DNA from: Candidatus Komeilibacteria bacterium
GTDB taxonomy: Bacteria; Patescibacteriota; Patescibacteriia; UBA1558; 2-01-FULL-52-15
Length of the DNA stretch: 5,615 bases
Direction: 5' to 3'
Assembly: GCA_016204595.1 (NCBI GenBank)
Contig: JACQKJ010000036.1
Coordinates: forward strand, 1 to 5,615
How positions within the stretch are numbered: the stretch's first letter is position 1; each line of letters opens with the position of its first letter. A program made the position numbers and the translations under genes. The notes beneath the pieces were generated by a model that did no database searches, had not been told where the DNA came from, and saw only the letters and a program-made list of their open reading frames with translations. Positions 4,001-5,615 of this stretch are shown one piece after another.

Positions 4001-4750
4001 ATGCGCTTCATATTTCCCTATATATTCGCGCTCCTCACATGGGTAGCCGCCTATAGTTCGGTTGTATCGCCACGATCCATTCCGTACGTGCTGGGAGCCT
4101 ATGGCGGACTCTGCATAGGTACGGCTATCGCAGTTGCGCGCAGGAGACTTCTCTCGGATTGGAATTTGTGGGTTAATTTTTGCATTTTCTTTTTTTCATC
4201 ACTTGGCTATACGCTCATCATCGCTTCCCCGGCATTCCGTAACGCATATATCGCCGCATTCGGAGCTGTCTGCGGTGTTGTCATGTACGTCGCACTTCGT
4301 TTCTCACGCGATGCGAACGCGCTCATCACCAAAAACTACGTCAGGTTTATCGGCTGGATATTCATTCTGGCGTTTTGGCAGATGCTGGCCGGCATCTATT
4401 TCATGCAGGTCGCGTATGACGCTTCGGTATGGTCGGGTGCCGTCATTATCGCTCTTCTGACGTTTGTTCTGGGGCGGGGTATTATTGGCATTCACGGGCT
4501 TACCAAGAGTTCGATGCGGCTTGTACTGTTGGTCCTGACCCTGACGCAGGTTGAATTTTCTCTCTTTTTGACCCTGCTGCCTATCCACTACTATGTGCAG
4601 GCAACGCTCGCTACCAGTTGGTTTTATTTTATCATCGAGCTGGTCCTCTCCGGACAGTCCCTGACAAGTCGAAAAGCCATTTTTAGGGCTTATTCCATCG
4701 CCTTATCTATCGCTTGTATCTTGCTGCTTCTCACAGCCGCATGGCAATAA
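4001..4750 (+). CDS. Polytopic membrane protein of unknown function (249 aa, about 9 segments)
   Basis: Very hydrophobic throughout. Likely membrane segments are at about 3-22, 26-46, 54-76, 81-100, 112-135, 142-166, 172-194, 197-218 and 226-248, joined by short loops with basic clusters (ARRRLLS 46-52, LRFSRD 99-104, TSRKAIFR 222-229). No transporter signature, nucleotide-binding motif or conserved catalytic pattern is evident. Aromatic and acidic residues buried in segments (W126, Q127, E185, E213) might be functional but this is speculation. The size and simplicity resemble orphan CPR membrane proteins. The start follows the upstream stop by 13 bases and lacks a clear Shine-Dalgarno (only AGGCAG at 3986-3991). 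The next gene begins five bases after its stop, so the pair is probably co-translated. An integral subunit working with the neighbouring anchored proteins is possible. Confidence 0.75.
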   Translation: MRFIFPYIFALLTWVAAYSSVVSPRSIPYVLGAYGGLCIGTAIAVARRRLLSDWNLWVNFCIFFFSSLGYTLIIASPAFRNAYIAAFGAVCGVVMYVALRFSRDANALITKNYVRFIGWIFILAFWQMLAGIYFMQVAYDASVWSGAVIIALLTFVLGRGIIGIHGLTKSSMRLVLLVLTLTQVEFSLFLTLLPIHYYVQATLATSWFYFIIELVLSGQSLTSRKAIFRAYSIALSIACILLLLTAAWQ

Positions 4751-4755
4751 GTACC

Positions 4756-5615
4756 ATGGAACACAAGCATTTTGAACGCCCAACGACTCACAAACCAGAG
4801 AATGTGCTGGCCCGTCGTCTTCTCTATTTGATACTTGTCGCGGTCACCGGATTAATCGCTGGCGGTTTTGGTTTTGCGCTTTTGATCCGTCTGTATGAAC
4901 CGGCGGTACGGTATAACCTGCTCCCTGAGAGCGCTCAATTACCGCGAAGGACCCCTTCAGTTCAATTGGATCAGCCCATAGTGAATGAGGCACAGTCCAT
5001 TGCATCATCGCTGGTATTATTCCTGAAGCATCGTGCATCCCGGACTTCCCCGGCGGACACGCTCGTTGATCTTTCTGAAGTCATCAGCCACGGCGTGGTT
5101 CTGACTTCGGATGGTTGGTTGCTTGGGCAGATTCCGTCGTCATTCTCCGGCCCGCTTGACGCATTCATTGACGGTGAGTTTTATCCGATTTCGAGAACGG
5201 TGCGGGATAGTTTTACCTCGGTGACTTTTTCCCGTATAGCGGCGAATGACCTCTCTCCGGTGCAGGTTTCTGAATCCCTTCCTCTTGGCGGAGAATTTAT
5301 TTTTTCAAGTTCAGCCTCCATCGGAGGAGGGTATCGGGTTGCGACGAATCATGTCAGTAATCCCCGTTGGACGCCGATGAACAGTAAATACGACGCCGTC
5401 AAATCGGGCACTCAGCTTTCCGAATTCATCCAGCTGGACCAAAGTTCGTCAAACGGCGTGGTGTTTCGGAGTGATGGGGCTCTGTTGGGCCTCACGCGCG
5501 CTGACGATGATACAGGGGTCATTCCTGCACGACAGATAAAGATCTCGTTCGAACAGTTGCTGCGGGGCGATACAGACGTGGATCCGGGGATATATTACGT
5601 TGATACGACCCTTGA
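4756..5615 (+). CDS. Membrane-anchored HtrA-like trypsin-fold protein, probably catalytically inactive (3' partial)
   Basis: The frame is open from ATG 4756 to the window edge (286 codons). The layout is a 20-residue cytoplasmic tail, a membrane segment at about 22-46, a linker, then a region that follows the HtrA/DegP S1C pattern. SHGVVLTSDGWLLG (111-124) matches the HtrA stretch ahead of the catalytic His; TSVTFSRI (154-161) matches DLAVLKI; FIQLDQSSSNGVVFRSDGAL (224-243), followed by LGLT, matches the stretch around GNSGGP. GVIPARQIKISFEQLLRG (254-271) matches the end of the protease domain, and YYVDTTL at the edge matches the opening of a PDZ domain. In this alignment the His and Asp are replaced (no His after GQIPSS; Ser155 for Asp), and only a Ser near 232 could be the nucleophile, without the GNSGG oxyanion loop. 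I infer a pseudoprotease, perhaps a binding scaffold. The alignment is by eye. The start is five bases after the preceding stop. Confidence 0.7.
   Translation, partial: MEHKHFERPTTHKPENVLARRLLYLILVAVTGLIAGGFGFALLIRLYEPAVRYNLLPESAQLPRRTPSVQLDQPIVNEAQSIASSLVLFLKHRASRTSPADTLVDLSEVISHGVVLTSDGWLLGQIPSSFSGPLDAFIDGEFYPISRTVRDSFTSVTFSRIAANDLSPVQVSESLPLGGEFIFSSSASIGGGYRVATNHVSNPRWTPMNSKYDAVKSGTQLSEFIQLDQSSSNGVVFRSDGALLGLTRADDDTGVIPARQIKISFEQLLRGDTDVDPGIYYVDTTL

Noticed and set aside
4134..4460. 108-aa plus-strand open frame inside the polytopic membrane gene
   Set aside because: Out-of-frame shadow; its product is a Ser/Arg-rich low-information sequence, while the other frame gives regular membrane segments.
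4304..4588. 94-aa minus-strand open frame opposite the polytopic membrane gene
   Set aside because: Antisense shadow with a polar, Gln/Lys/Arg-rich product typical of reverse-complemented hydrophobic codons.

Overview
This 5.6-kb window looks like bacterial chromosome, most likely from a Candidate Phyla Radiation (Patescibacteria) lineage. That placement is inference. It rests on a compact layout, a short FtsL-FtsI pair, an UppS with the NRRW variant of its catalytic motif, several small membrane or unknown proteins of a kind seen in CPR genomes, and a shortage of Shine-Dalgarno sites. TGA is used as a stop (ftsI ends in TGA), so the standard bacterial code applies and the recoded Gracilibacteria/Absconditabacteria are excluded. 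Every gene is on the + strand.

Block 1 (1-2056) is the end of a division/cell-wall (dcw) cluster. It holds an FtsL-like protein whose true start is probably left of the window, followed 14 bases later by the class B penicillin-binding transpeptidase FtsI, with all three catalytic motifs intact. The usual downstream dcw genes (mraY, murD, ftsW and so on) do not follow.

Block 2 (2057-2416) is non-coding but dense. It has tRNA-Glu(CTC) with an encoded CCA, then about 100 nt of strongly self-complementary sequence (17-bp outer stem, 15-pair inner hairpin) whose 5' arm begins inside the tRNA CCA. GGTTCA/TGAACC modules recur through it in both orientations. An intrinsic terminator hairpin, two small perfect hairpins, a Shine-Dalgarno-like GGAGGAG with no start codon in range, and a promoter lying against the uppS start follow. 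This is the most unusual part of the window.

Block 3 (2417-5615) is probably one transcription unit with an internal promoter. It contains uppS (undecaprenyl diphosphate synthase), a 105-aa soluble acidic unknown, a 165-aa single-pass membrane protein behind a second promoter of matching architecture, a 249-aa membrane protein with about nine segments, and a membrane-anchored HtrA-like trypsin-fold protein. The last has lost the recognisable catalytic His and Asp and runs off the right edge.

Functionally, both coding blocks point to the envelope. FtsL/FtsI make septal peptidoglycan, UppS makes the lipid carrier that peptidoglycan precursors ride on, and the three membrane proteins plus the degenerate protease form an uncharacterised envelope module downstream of uppS.
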